NCBI RefSeq assembly: GCF_000495795.1
Contig: NZ_AWGD01000019.1
Location: 1-64,000, forward strand
Reading direction: 5' to 3'
Length of the DNA: 64,000 nt
From: Asticcacaulis sp. AC460
Lineage (GTDB): Bacteria; Pseudomonadota; Alphaproteobacteria; Caulobacterales; Caulobacteraceae
A program made the translations under genes and the position numbers. The notes beneath the pieces are model-generated. The model was not told the DNA's origin. It did not search any database and saw only the letters and a list, made by a program, of their open reading frames with translations. This document shows positions 25,299-33,334 of the stretch, piece after piece (within the stretch, counting starts at the first letter, position 1; the number at the start of each line of letters is the position of its first letter).

Positions 25299-28200
25299 GA
25301 CTCGTGGCCTTCCTCGGCGTCGAATTCGGTTCCGGCTTCGGCGGTTTCCTGGTCGGGATCGTCAAGGCCGGTGCAGACCCTGCCGGCGCCGGCGGGTGGC
25401 AGTTCCTCGACCACGCCGCTGAGATAGCCCTGGGTCATGAACGGGCAGACCTTGGGGACATTGACCGCCTTGCAGCTGGACCGGACGACGACGCCTTCGT
25501 TCTGCAGCCGCAGCATTTCGCGGCCGAAGGGTTCCAGGTCGCCCTGCAGCAGCTTCTTCGTCGAGCCGAAGAACTGGTTGCCCTTGACGGCGACCGTACC
25601 GAAGCCTGTGGCGGTGATGCCGGCGCCGTTGCGCTTGTCGATGACATTGTCGACCACGGCGACGGTGACGAACTTGGTGTAGGGGTCTTTCTTGGCGTCG
25701 CGGGTCGGGAAGCCCTGGACCTCCTTCGGGTCGCCGACATAGATGTTGACGCCGGCGCGCTGGCTGGTGGCCAGGTGGTTGCGGAAGATGCCGATGTCGG
25801 TGCTGTTGCGCACCTTCACGACGTCGCCGTGGTTGTCGAAGGCGCGGTTGCCGGCCAGGATGTTGCACGGGCTTTCATAGACGGCCAGGCCGTCCTGGCC
25901 ATTGCCCCAGACGCGGTTGGCATAGACCAGGTTGCCGGAGGAGATCCGGTCCAGCATAATGCCGGTGCCGTGGTTTTCGAACACGATATTGCCGACGATC
26001 CACGAGTCATCGACCTCGCGCGATCCGATGATGCCGTGCTTCTTGTGGGTGCCGTAGCTGACATTGTAGGCGATGATCAGCCGCTTGGAATAGTCGTGCG
26101 GGTCGACGCCGTAGATCAGGTTGTCGCGGTATTCGTTGCCGATCAGGGCGATGTCGTCGGCGGCGTTGGTGAAGAAGCCGAAATACATGTTGTCGAAGCT
26201 GTTGCCGACGACCACGCCGGTGGGGCGGTTGAGCGCGCCCGGGCGGTGTTGCTGCACCAGGATTGGGCCCTGCGAGTAGGAGAAGCCGTACCCCTTGGCG
26301 CCGTTGAAGCCCAGGTGATGGAAGTGCGAGCCGTCGGCATGCATCTGCGAGCCACCCCAGGAAATCAGGAAGGGGCGGAACTGGTTGCGGGTCTCGAACA
26401 CCATGTCCGGATAGGCCTTGTTGGCGGCGTCCCAGCCGGCGACCGTGATATCGTGCAGCCACAGCTTGCCGGCATTGACGATGAAGACGCCGGTATTGGC
26501 GTTCAGCCGCAGTTCCTCGGCATCGGTGCCCGACACGACCAGGCTGGCCTGGGGGCCGACCAGCAGGGGCACGTTCAGGGTATAGCGTGTGCCCTTGCGG
26601 ACCAGCAGCTCGCCTTCGCCGATGCTGTTGAGGTGGCGTGCCAGGCTTTCCAGGGTCAGGACGCCGGATTCGATATGGATATAGCGCGGATAGCGCGTGC
26701 CCTGGGCCTGGACCGGGAAGACCTTTTCCCCGATCTGGCGGAAGGTGTTGTTCACCTGCGACACGAACTTGGTGTTGTAGTAGCTGTACTCCATCGGGAT
26801 GACGTAGACGGCGCCATCGGTCGGCACCGGCATGTTGTCGCTGACCGTCTGGCGGCTGTAGCGGTTGAGGTTGGGCGGGGTCGGAATGGCCTGACCGACC
26901 TTGGAGTCGATATTGTAATAGGTCGCGGCATTGCCCTTCAGGATGACCTGGCGCTCATTGGCCGGGTCGCCGTTGGTCACCACGCTGCCGTCCAGGACGC
27001 CGTAGATGTCGAGCGCCTCTGCGCTGGCAGCGGCCAACTGGTGCATGGCGCGGACACGGTTTTGGTAGTCGGGAATCTTGCGGGCATAGAGGGCGGCGAC
27101 TTCATATTCGTGCTTGTCCGACAGGACATCGACGACGCGCTGCAGCATGTCCGAGGCCTGGTGCTCGTCCAGCGCCCAGGTCAGGGCCTGGTCGATGCGG
27201 CCGGTATCGCGGGCCTTTGCCCAGGAGGCCGCCAGCTGGGTCAGGGCGTTGAGATAGTGGACATTGTCGTCGGCCATGGCCTCCAGCAGGTAGGTTTCCG
27301 CTTTCAGGGGCTGGCCGGTCGCCGACAGGGCAAACACCGCCGCCGAGGCGGTCTGTTGCAGCTCTTTGACCGAGGACGCCTTGGCGCGCAGGGCCTCGAC
27401 CTGGGCCACCATGGCCAGAGCCTTGTCGGGCTCGATGCGTTTGGCGTAGGCCTCGGCGGCATAGGCAAAGACCCAGGCCTTGATGCCAGGCGATTTTTGT
27501 TGCCGGGCCAGGCCGGCGAGGGCGTCAGGCTGTTCCTTCGCCGCCAGCAGGATCGCACGGAGCAGGGCGGCTTCGTCACGCTGGCCCAGGCTCTTGACGC
27601 CGTTGATCGCCTTTTCCGCCGTCGCCCAGTCGCGCGAACCGGTGGCCCGCCGGGCCAGTTCCTGCAGGGTTTGCGCCTTGAGGCCGTTCTCGCCGATGCG
27701 GTTGGCATAGGTCAGGGCGCGCGGATATTCGCCGAAATGAATTTCCACGGTGGCCAGGTTGGCATTGATCCGCGACTTGGCGGCGCGCGGCATGAAGAAG
27801 GAAGTGATCTTGATCGCCTCTTCCGTCTTGGCCTTGGCTGTCTGGGTGACGTGGGAGCGGGCGTAGCCGGCGGCGATCTGGGACACGACCTGGGCCTTCA
27901 GAGCCGGGTCGGTCAGGCTGTTGCCGAGGCGTTCGGCGATCGACAGGCGCGGGCTGTCGGTATTGCCCATGGCTAGGGCGAACAGGGCTTCGTTCTGTTG
28001 AACGGCCCCGGAAATGCCGAAGGCAGCCGTCTCGACCGCGTCGCGCTGTTCGTTGGTCGTGGCTTCCTGGACCAGGGTCAGCAGCAGGTTGTCGCGGTCC
28101 GGCGTGCCGATGCGGGCTGACAGGGCGGCGGCCAGGGCGGCTTCGGTCTTGCCGTTGACCCGCAGGGTTTCGGCGGCCTCCAGAAGTTCGGTGCTGCGGC

Positions 28201-28921
28201 GGTCCAGGTCGGCGACCGTCTGGCCGCGGAATGACGCCAGTTCCGGCGCGGGGAAGTCGCCGGTGCGCAGCTTCCAGCGCGCGATGTTCGACACGGCGGC
28301 GCCGCGGCGGACGGGATCGGTGATTTCTGTCGCCCAGGCGGTGGCGCGGTCGCGCTGACCGGCGGCCAGGGCCAGCAGGTTGGCCATGTCGCCGACGATC
28401 GGATCACGTTGCGCGGCCGGCAGTTTCGAGATGCGGACATAGCCGGCGGTCAGGGTGTCGACGGCGGCGCGATAGTCGCCGAGCCCGATCTGCTGACGGG
28501 CGATGGAGAGAAGTTCGCGCGCACCGGTGGCGGGGTCGGGCTGGCGTTCAGAAATGAAGCGGGCGCTGGTCAGCAGTTCGCGCCGGGTTTCGATGGCCAG
28601 GGCGGTATCGCCGCCGCGCCGGCTGAGGGAGGTCGAATAGTCCTTCAGCAGGCGCGAGAATTCTTCCGAGCTGCCGAGGGTGGGGTCCGAGAGGGTGGCC
28701 TGGTCGTACAGCCGGATCGCCTTGGCCAGTTCGGCTTCGCGTTGCACCGGATCGGTAAGCTTTTGTGCCTGGGTGTAGGCTGCCGCGGCACGGGCTGCGT
28801 CCGGCGACGAGGCGGCAGGCTTGGTCCCGGCGCCCTGGGTACAGGCACCCAGAACGGTGAGACAAAGCGCGAGGCTTAACACCCCGGCGGTCGTCCCTGA
28901 CTTGAAAGGTTTGAAATTCAT
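25295..28921 (-). CDS. algG: Lipoprotein with helical repeats fused to mannuronan C5-epimerase AlgG
   Basis: A 1208-residue protein. The signal peptide ends in lipobox LGAC (Cys27). Residues about 40-600 are alpha-helical repeats of TPR-like character (many A-x-x-x-A, W/Y-A-x-A blocks). Residues about 620-1208 are a right-handed beta-helix of the AlgG type, with the catalytic DPHD at 940-943 and long NxI/GNxVxxN ladder repeats. The family converts mannuronate to guluronate in the nascent chain in the periplasm. Pseudomonas AlgG is about 540 residues and lacks the N-terminal half. It is joined by ATGA overlaps to algJ upstream and algK downstream. The helical half may replace part of the AlgK scaffold. 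Confidence 0.9.
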   Translation of the reverse strand: MNFKPFKSGTTAGVLSLALCLTVLGACTQGAGTKPAASSPDAARAAAAYTQAQKLTDPVQREAELAKAIRLYDQATLSDPTLGSSEEFSRLLKDYSTSLSRRGGDTALAIETRRELLTSARFISERQPDPATGARELLSIARQQIGLGDYRAAVDTLTAGYVRISKLPAAQRDPIVGDMANLLALAAGQRDRATAWATEITDPVRRGAAVSNIARWKLRTGDFPAPELASFRGQTVADLDRRSTELLEAAETLRVNGKTEAALAAALSARIGTPDRDNLLLTLVQEATTNEQRDAVETAAFGISGAVQQNEALFALAMGNTDSPRLSIAERLGNSLTDPALKAQVVSQIAAGYARSHVTQTAKAKTEEAIKITSFFMPRAAKSRINANLATVEIHFGEYPRALTYANRIGENGLKAQTLQELARRATGSRDWATAEKAINGVKSLGQRDEAALLRAILLAAKEQPDALAGLARQQKSPGIKAWVFAYAAEAYAKRIEPDKALAMVAQVEALRAKASSVKELQQTASAAVFALSATGQPLKAETYLLEAMADDNVHYLNALTQLAASWAKARDTGRIDQALTWALDEHQASDMLQRVVDVLSDKHEYEVAALYARKIPDYQNRVRAMHQLAAASAEALDIYGVLDGSVVTNGDPANERQVILKGNAATYYNIDSKVGQAIPTPPNLNRYSRQTVSDNMPVPTDGAVYVIPMEYSYYNTKFVSQVNNTFRQIGEKVFPVQAQGTRYPRYIHIESGVLTLESLARHLNSIGEGELLVRKGTRYTLNVPLLVGPQASLVVSGTDAEELRLNANTGVFIVNAGKLWLHDITVAGWDAANKAYPDMVFETRNQFRPFLISWGGSQMHADGSHFHHLGFNGAKGYGFSYSQGPILVQQHRPGALNRPTGVVVGNSFDNMYFGFFTNAADDIALIGNEYRDNLIYGVDPHDYSKRLIIAYNVSYGTHKKHGIIGSREVDDSWIVGNIVFENHGTGIMLDRISSGNLVYANRVWGNGQDGLAVYESPCNILAGNRAFDNHGDVVKVRNSTDIGIFRNHLATSQRAGVNIYVGDPKEVQGFPTRDAKKDPYTKFVTVAVVDNVIDKRNGAGITATGFGTVAVKGNQFFGSTKKLLQGDLEPFGREMLRLQNEGVVVRSSCKAVNVPKVCPFMTQGYLSGVVEELPPAGAGRVCTGLDDPDQETAEAGTEFDAEEGHES

Positions 28922-30036
28922 TGCTTTTTACCACCTTCAGTCTCGTTCGGACGCATCCAAACGTATCGTTCCGGAATTTCCCAAATGACCAGTTCCGGCG
29001 TCGCCTCGGTCAGGGTGCTGCCGCTCAGCAGCTTGTTCATCGGCACGAACGGTCCGGCGCCCTTGTCGGCGACATTGACCAGGTCCGCGCCCAGATTCTG
29101 TTCCAGGAAGCCGGCGAAGCCCCAGCGCTCGTCGGCGCTGTAGCTGGTGCCGACCAGGATGACGGGGGTCGCCGCGTCGCCGAGCAGGCCGCCGTCGCCG
29201 GACGTGTCGTCCGTGGCGACATATTCGAAGGCCGGCTGGGTGAAGGTTTCGGCCTGCGGGCCGTTGGCGCTAAAGGTCGGACCCAGGGGCAGGAACGTCA
29301 TCAGATCGCCCGTCAAGGCTTGCGCCGGCTTGAAGGTGACGCGCATCTCCTCGCCCTGGCGCCTTGTGCTCAGGCCGCCGGACGTCGCGACCCGGGCAGC
29401 GATGGTTTGCGCCGCGGCCTGGGCGCCGGCGGGCGTCCAGTGGGTGTCGGTGCGGAAATAGGCCGGTTCCCTGTCCTTGACCGCCTGAAGCGATGGACGC
29501 AGGTCGATGACGTCGAACCCGGCCTGTTGCAGGCTGGTCAACAGGTTGTCGTAGAAGCCGGTTTGGGCTGGCGACCAGGCATAGCGGCCGAGATGCTCGC
29601 TGTAGATGCGCGACTTGGCGGGGACGATGGCGATGACCAGACGGACACCCTGGCCTTCAAGAATTTTTCGGGCGGCTGTGGCCCTGGCGACGGTATCGCT
29701 GATGCCGGTCTTGAGGCGCGGCGCCTCGAACTCTTCCTTGGTGTACAGCCAGGACTCGCTGCCGGCCACGACGCCGTCGCGGCCTTCATGGAACAGGCTC
29801 CAGGAGGCCGCCGTCCAGCCATGGGTCGACGGGTCGCGGATCAGCAATTGCTTGTCGAAGGTTTTGGAAAACTCTTCCGCCCACTTGCCGTGGAACAGGC
29901 TGTCGAAGCTTGGCTTTGGCGCGTCCTGGCCGCGCAGGGCCGGGTTGATCAGGCCAGTGACCAGAACGGCCGCGCCGAGGACCACGCCCAGTATGGCCGC
30001 TGGCTTTCCGTTCTTCGCGATATGTGTGTCCTGCAT
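28918..30036 (-). CDS. algJ: Alginate O-acetyltransferase AlgJ-like
   Basis: A 372-residue protein with one N-terminal membrane helix or signal anchor (about residues 12-32). Its periplasmic SGNH domain has YFRTDTHWTPAG with Asp197 and His199, and VGTSYSADERWG with the catalytic Ser near 298. AlgJ takes acetyl from the AlgI membrane channel and passes it toward AlgX or alginate. It lies between algI and the algG fusion. Its stop overlaps the algG start by four bases. The related AlgX is distinguished by its C-terminal binding module. Confidence 0.9.
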   Translation of the reverse strand: MQDTHIAKNGKPAAILGVVLGAAVLVTGLINPALRGQDAPKPSFDSLFHGKWAEEFSKTFDKQLLIRDPSTHGWTAASWSLFHEGRDGVVAGSESWLYTKEEFEAPRLKTGISDTVARATAARKILEGQGVRLVIAIVPAKSRIYSEHLGRYAWSPAQTGFYDNLLTSLQQAGFDVIDLRPSLQAVKDREPAYFRTDTHWTPAGAQAAAQTIAARVATSGGLSTRRQGEEMRVTFKPAQALTGDLMTFLPLGPTFSANGPQAETFTQPAFEYVATDDTSGDGGLLGDAATPVILVGTSYSADERWGFAGFLEQNLGADLVNVADKGAGPFVPMNKLLSGSTLTEATPELVIWEIPERYVWMRPNETEGGKKQ

Positions 30037-30045
30037 GATCGCCCC

Positions 30046-31452
30046 TCAGAACTGGAAATAGAGGAAGGGTGAGAAGCTGGAGGCGCTCAGCCGGGTCAGA
30101 CTGAGGATCAGCAACAGCGGCAGGACGAACAGCTCCAGGCGTGAACCGCGCGCCGGCACATAGCCACGGCCGGTCCAGGCCTGGCGGACGCCTAAGCCCA
30201 CCACGGTCAGGGCGATGGCCAGGAAGGTCACCTGGGTCAGGCTGACGCTCCATCCATCCGCCGGCGCCAGGCCGTGGAAGCCCAGCATGCCGGCATAGAC
30301 GGTCAGGGCTTCACCCAGGTTGGCGGCGCGGAAGAGCACCCAGCCGGCCAGGACGATCAAAATGGTGGCCACCCATGCCAGGAGTTTCAAAGCCGTGCCT
30401 TGCGCCTTGGCGGCCAGGTTGAAGCGGCGTTCCAGCGCCATGACGCCGCCATGCAGGCCGCCCCACAGCAGGAAGGTCCAATTGGCGCCGTGCCAGAAAC
30501 CGCCGATCAGCATGGTCAGGATCAGGTTGCGGTAGGTTTTGGCCTCGCCCTTGCGGTTGCCGCCCAGCGGTATGTAGACATAGTCGCGCAGCCAGGTGGA
30601 CAGCGAAATGTGCCAGCGCCGCCAGAATTCGGTGATGCTGCGCGAGGCATAGGGATTGTCGAAGTTCTCGATGAAGACGAAGCCCATCATCAGGGCCAGG
30701 CCGATGGCCATGCTGGAATAGCCGCTGAAATCGAAGAAGAGTTGCAGCGAATAGGCGACCGCGCCCAGCCACGACTGGGTCAGGGACGGCGATGGCGAGC
30801 CGAACAACTGGTCGGCGATCGGGGCCACCGAGTCGGCCAGCAGGATCTTGGTCGCCAGACCGTAGATGAAGCGGCGCACGCCTTCGGCGAACTTGTCGAC
30901 CGTATGAACCCGGCCGCGGAACTGGTCCTTCAGGTCCTTGTAGCGCAGGACCGGGCCGGCGATCAGTTGCGGGAAGATGGCCTTGAAGGCGGCCAGGTCG
31001 ACCAGGCTGGTGGTGGCCTCGACATCGCGGCGCCAGACATCGACCAGGTAGCTGATGGCCTGGAAGACGAAGAAGGAAATGCCGATCGGCAGGATGATGT
31101 GCGTCACGAACGGATCGGTACCGGCGACCTGCTTCGCCAGCAGATTCCAGTTCTCGACGAAGAAGTTCATGTACTTGAAGTACAGCAGGGTCAGGACGTT
31201 GATGACGACGCCGACACCCAGGAAGAGATTACGCCTTCGTTGTGTCGCCGCCTTGTCGATGACAATGGCGATCAGATAGTTCCACAGGGTGAAGACGATC
31301 AGCAGAATGAGAAAGTCGACCCGCCACCAGGCGTAGAAGACATAGCTGCCCAGGACGATGGTGATGTTCTTCCACCGCCCGGGCGTCAGGTAGTAGGCTG
31401 CCAGGAAGAGGGGCAGGAACAGGTAGATGAAGATATTGGACGAAAATACCAT
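30046..31452 (-). CDS. algI: Alginate O-acetylation protein AlgI (MBOAT)
   Basis: A 468-residue membrane-bound O-acyltransferase with about eleven helices. The conserved segment GGFWHGANWTFLLWGGLHG holds the invariant His, and YYLTPGRWKN near the N-terminus is typical of AlgI/DltB. It brings an acetyl group from a cytoplasmic donor across the inner membrane for AlgJ, AlgF and AlgX. The start at ATG 31452 has AGGAGGG upstream. The next gene, algJ, starts nine bases after its stop. Confidence 0.95.
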   Translation of the reverse strand: MVFSSNIFIYLFLPLFLAAYYLTPGRWKNITIVLGSYVFYAWWRVDFLILLIVFTLWNYLIAIVIDKAATQRRRNLFLGVGVVINVLTLLYFKYMNFFVENWNLLAKQVAGTDPFVTHIILPIGISFFVFQAISYLVDVWRRDVEATTSLVDLAAFKAIFPQLIAGPVLRYKDLKDQFRGRVHTVDKFAEGVRRFIYGLATKILLADSVAPIADQLFGSPSPSLTQSWLGAVAYSLQLFFDFSGYSSMAIGLALMMGFVFIENFDNPYASRSITEFWRRWHISLSTWLRDYVYIPLGGNRKGEAKTYRNLILTMLIGGFWHGANWTFLLWGGLHGGVMALERRFNLAAKAQGTALKLLAWVATILIVLAGWVLFRAANLGEALTVYAGMLGFHGLAPADGWSVSLTQVTFLAIALTVVGLGVRQAWTGRGYVPARGSRLELFVLPLLLILSLTRLSASSFSPFLYFQF

Positions 31453-31492
31453 TTTGCCCTCCTTTCCCGGCGAGAGTGGCGTTAGAGACGGA

Positions 31493-32185
31493 TCAGTTGG
31501 TGGTTTCGGAACGAACCCAGACGACCTTCAGCTTGCCGCCAATCTCGGTGACGATGGACGAATAGGCATTGCCGCGTTCGATGGTTTGTTGCGGGACCTG
31601 GCCGATCTGGGACGCGCCGTCGAAGACCGCAAAGCCGGTGGTGGCCGAGTTGACTGGACGCGAACCGACGGTGCCGGGCGCTACGGCGTCGACCACGGCG
31701 GCCGAGCCGTCGGCGGTCTTCAGCGACAGGGCCGACCGACCGGTCAGGTTATAGAAGGCGATCAAGCCCTTGACCTTGCTATCAAGCTTGGGGTCTTCCA
31801 TCAGCTGCGCGCGCGGCTGGTTGCGCGGACCGGAGATGACGACGGTGTAGTAACGGCCGTCGGTCAGGCTGACGGTGCGGCCGTGGCTGTCGAGCTTGAT
31901 CTGGGCCTGGCCGGCCGGAACGACCTTATAGGCGGTGGCCGAGCCCGCCGGGACGGCGTAGCTGGTCTTGCCGACATAGGCGTTGAGCGGCTGGCCGTCG
32001 GCGACGATCGAGACGACGCGGACAAACACCGAATTGGGCGGCGGGGCGGCGGCATAGAGGCCGGCATCGGCGTTCTTGGCGCCGGCGTGCATCGGAAGCA
32101 CGGCGGCCGCGCCGATCAGGGCGGTGATGAGGGCTCTGCGCGTCTTAGATTTGGGGAGGGTGGTCAGGGTCATGTTCGTCTCCAT
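31493..32185 (-). CDS. algF: Alginate O-acetylation adaptor AlgF
   Basis: A 230-residue periplasmic protein with a signal peptide ending MHAGAKNADAG. Two beta-sandwich parts follow: LYAAAPPPNSVFVRVVS and a second around LIAFYNLTGRSALSLKTADG. This matches AlgF (216 residues in Pseudomonas), which connects AlgJ and AlgX in the acetylation pathway. ATG 32185 overlaps the upstream algL stop by one base (TGATG). A second start at 32173 would shorten it by four residues. Assignment rests on position among algI/algJ and on the sequence pattern. Confidence 0.85.
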   Translation of the reverse strand: METNMTLTTLPKSKTRRALITALIGAAAVLPMHAGAKNADAGLYAAAPPPNSVFVRVVSIVADGQPLNAYVGKTSYAVPAGSATAYKVVPAGQAQIKLDSHGRTVSLTDGRYYTVVISGPRNQPRAQLMEDPKLDSKVKGLIAFYNLTGRSALSLKTADGSAAVVDAVAPGTVGSRPVNSATTGFAVFDGASQIGQVPQQTIERGNAYSSIVTEIGGKLKVVWVRSETTN

Positions 32186-33312
32186 CACGTCGTCTTCTTT
32201 GTGGTCTTCTTTGGGGATTTGCCAGGTTTTGGCTTCGGGCCGAAAAGCAGGGTGACATCGCCCCCCAGATTGCTGGTCTTCATCGGGCGCATACCAGACA
32301 AACGCCGGCTCCATGGGCTGCGGCCGGGAAAGCGGGACTCGTAGATTTCGAGCCAGGCGACGTCGCCGGCATCGTAGAGCCTGCCGTCAGCCACGGCTTC
32401 CTGGGGCGCGCCGGCCAGGGGTACGACCTTGGCGGGATTGTCGAACGACTTCAGGGTGAAGGCGACCAGGCGATGCAGGGCCTCGTCATTGTCCTTGTAG
32501 AGGCTCAGGTCGCCGTTGCGGGCGGCGGCTTCGGCGATCATCACCAGGGCACCCAGGGCAAAGGCGTGATAGCTGATGGCGCGCTGCTTGCGCGCCAGTT
32601 CCAGCGGCAGGGCGCCGTCGGCGGTCACCTGGGCCAGACCAATGCGGGCGGAATTCACCCCCCAGTCGAACAGGTCGCGGCGGTTGGCGACGATACCGGC
32701 CGACAGGACGTTCAGGCCGGCCCAGTAGCGGTGATTGTTGGCGGCGCTCTTGGTGTTCAGCGTGGAATAATGCCGGACCGTGTCGGAAGCGCGGTCGGCC
32801 AGCCAGTCGGAAATCTTCGTGCGGGTCTCGGGCTTGATCGTGGCCTCGACCTGCAGCATGGCCAGTGCGGCTGGGCCAAGCGCCGAAAGCCGGCTGAACA
32901 CCGCGGTTTCCCCGTTGACCACCTTCAGGGCGTCGGCATTAGCCCAGGCGGCCAGCACGCCGCCGGCCTCGGCGGCCGACTTCAGGTCCTTGCCGCAGGA
33001 GGCGACATAGCGGTTGGCGGTCTTGCACACCGCCTGCGAAAAGGTGCGCAGCGGCGCGACCGAGCGCTCATAGGCTTCCGACAGTTCCGGATCGACGGTC
33101 GAGCGCGACGGATCGTCCTTGCTGTAGCGCGACTCGTTGGCCAGTTCGCGCAACGGCTCTGTCTTGGGCAGGGTCTTGGCCTTGGGCGCCAGGCCTGAGG
33201 CCACAGGCACGGCGAAAGGCGGCACCAGTCGCTTGCCGGCGGCCTGAACCGTGGCGGGCAGCAGGCAGGCGCCCGCACTGGCTGCCAGAAGATCGCGCCG
33301 TGATAAAAACAT
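32185..33312 (-). CDS. algL: Alginate lyase AlgL (PL5), operon copy
   Basis: A 375-residue periplasmic lyase. The N-terminus SRRDLLAASAGA is a Tat-type signal. The active-site block is KSAANNHRYW (Asn192/193, His194), and the later ELARKQRAISYHAFALGAL supplies Arg and Tyr. In Pseudomonas AlgL removes polymer that fails to leave the periplasm. The C-terminus has an unusual Lys/Thr/Pro tail (about 15 residues). ATG 33312 has GGGAGGT six bases upstream. It is paralogous to the lyase at 19140. Confidence 0.93.
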   Translation of the reverse strand: MFLSRRDLLAASAGACLLPATVQAAGKRLVPPFAVPVASGLAPKAKTLPKTEPLRELANESRYSKDDPSRSTVDPELSEAYERSVAPLRTFSQAVCKTANRYVASCGKDLKSAAEAGGVLAAWANADALKVVNGETAVFSRLSALGPAALAMLQVEATIKPETRTKISDWLADRASDTVRHYSTLNTKSAANNHRYWAGLNVLSAGIVANRRDLFDWGVNSARIGLAQVTADGALPLELARKQRAISYHAFALGALVMIAEAAARNGDLSLYKDNDEALHRLVAFTLKSFDNPAKVVPLAGAPQEAVADGRLYDAGDVAWLEIYESRFPGRSPWSRRLSGMRPMKTSNLGGDVTLLFGPKPKPGKSPKKTTKKTT

Positions 33313-33334
33313 GTCGACCTCCCTTTCGATGCGG

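Noticed and set aside
25304-27976. Very long plus-strand open frame (890 residues) opposite the AlgG lipoprotein
   Set aside because: A shadow of the GC-rich coding strand; Val/Gly/Asp-rich without any family-like motif. The minus-strand gene has the lipobox, DPHD and coupling overlaps.
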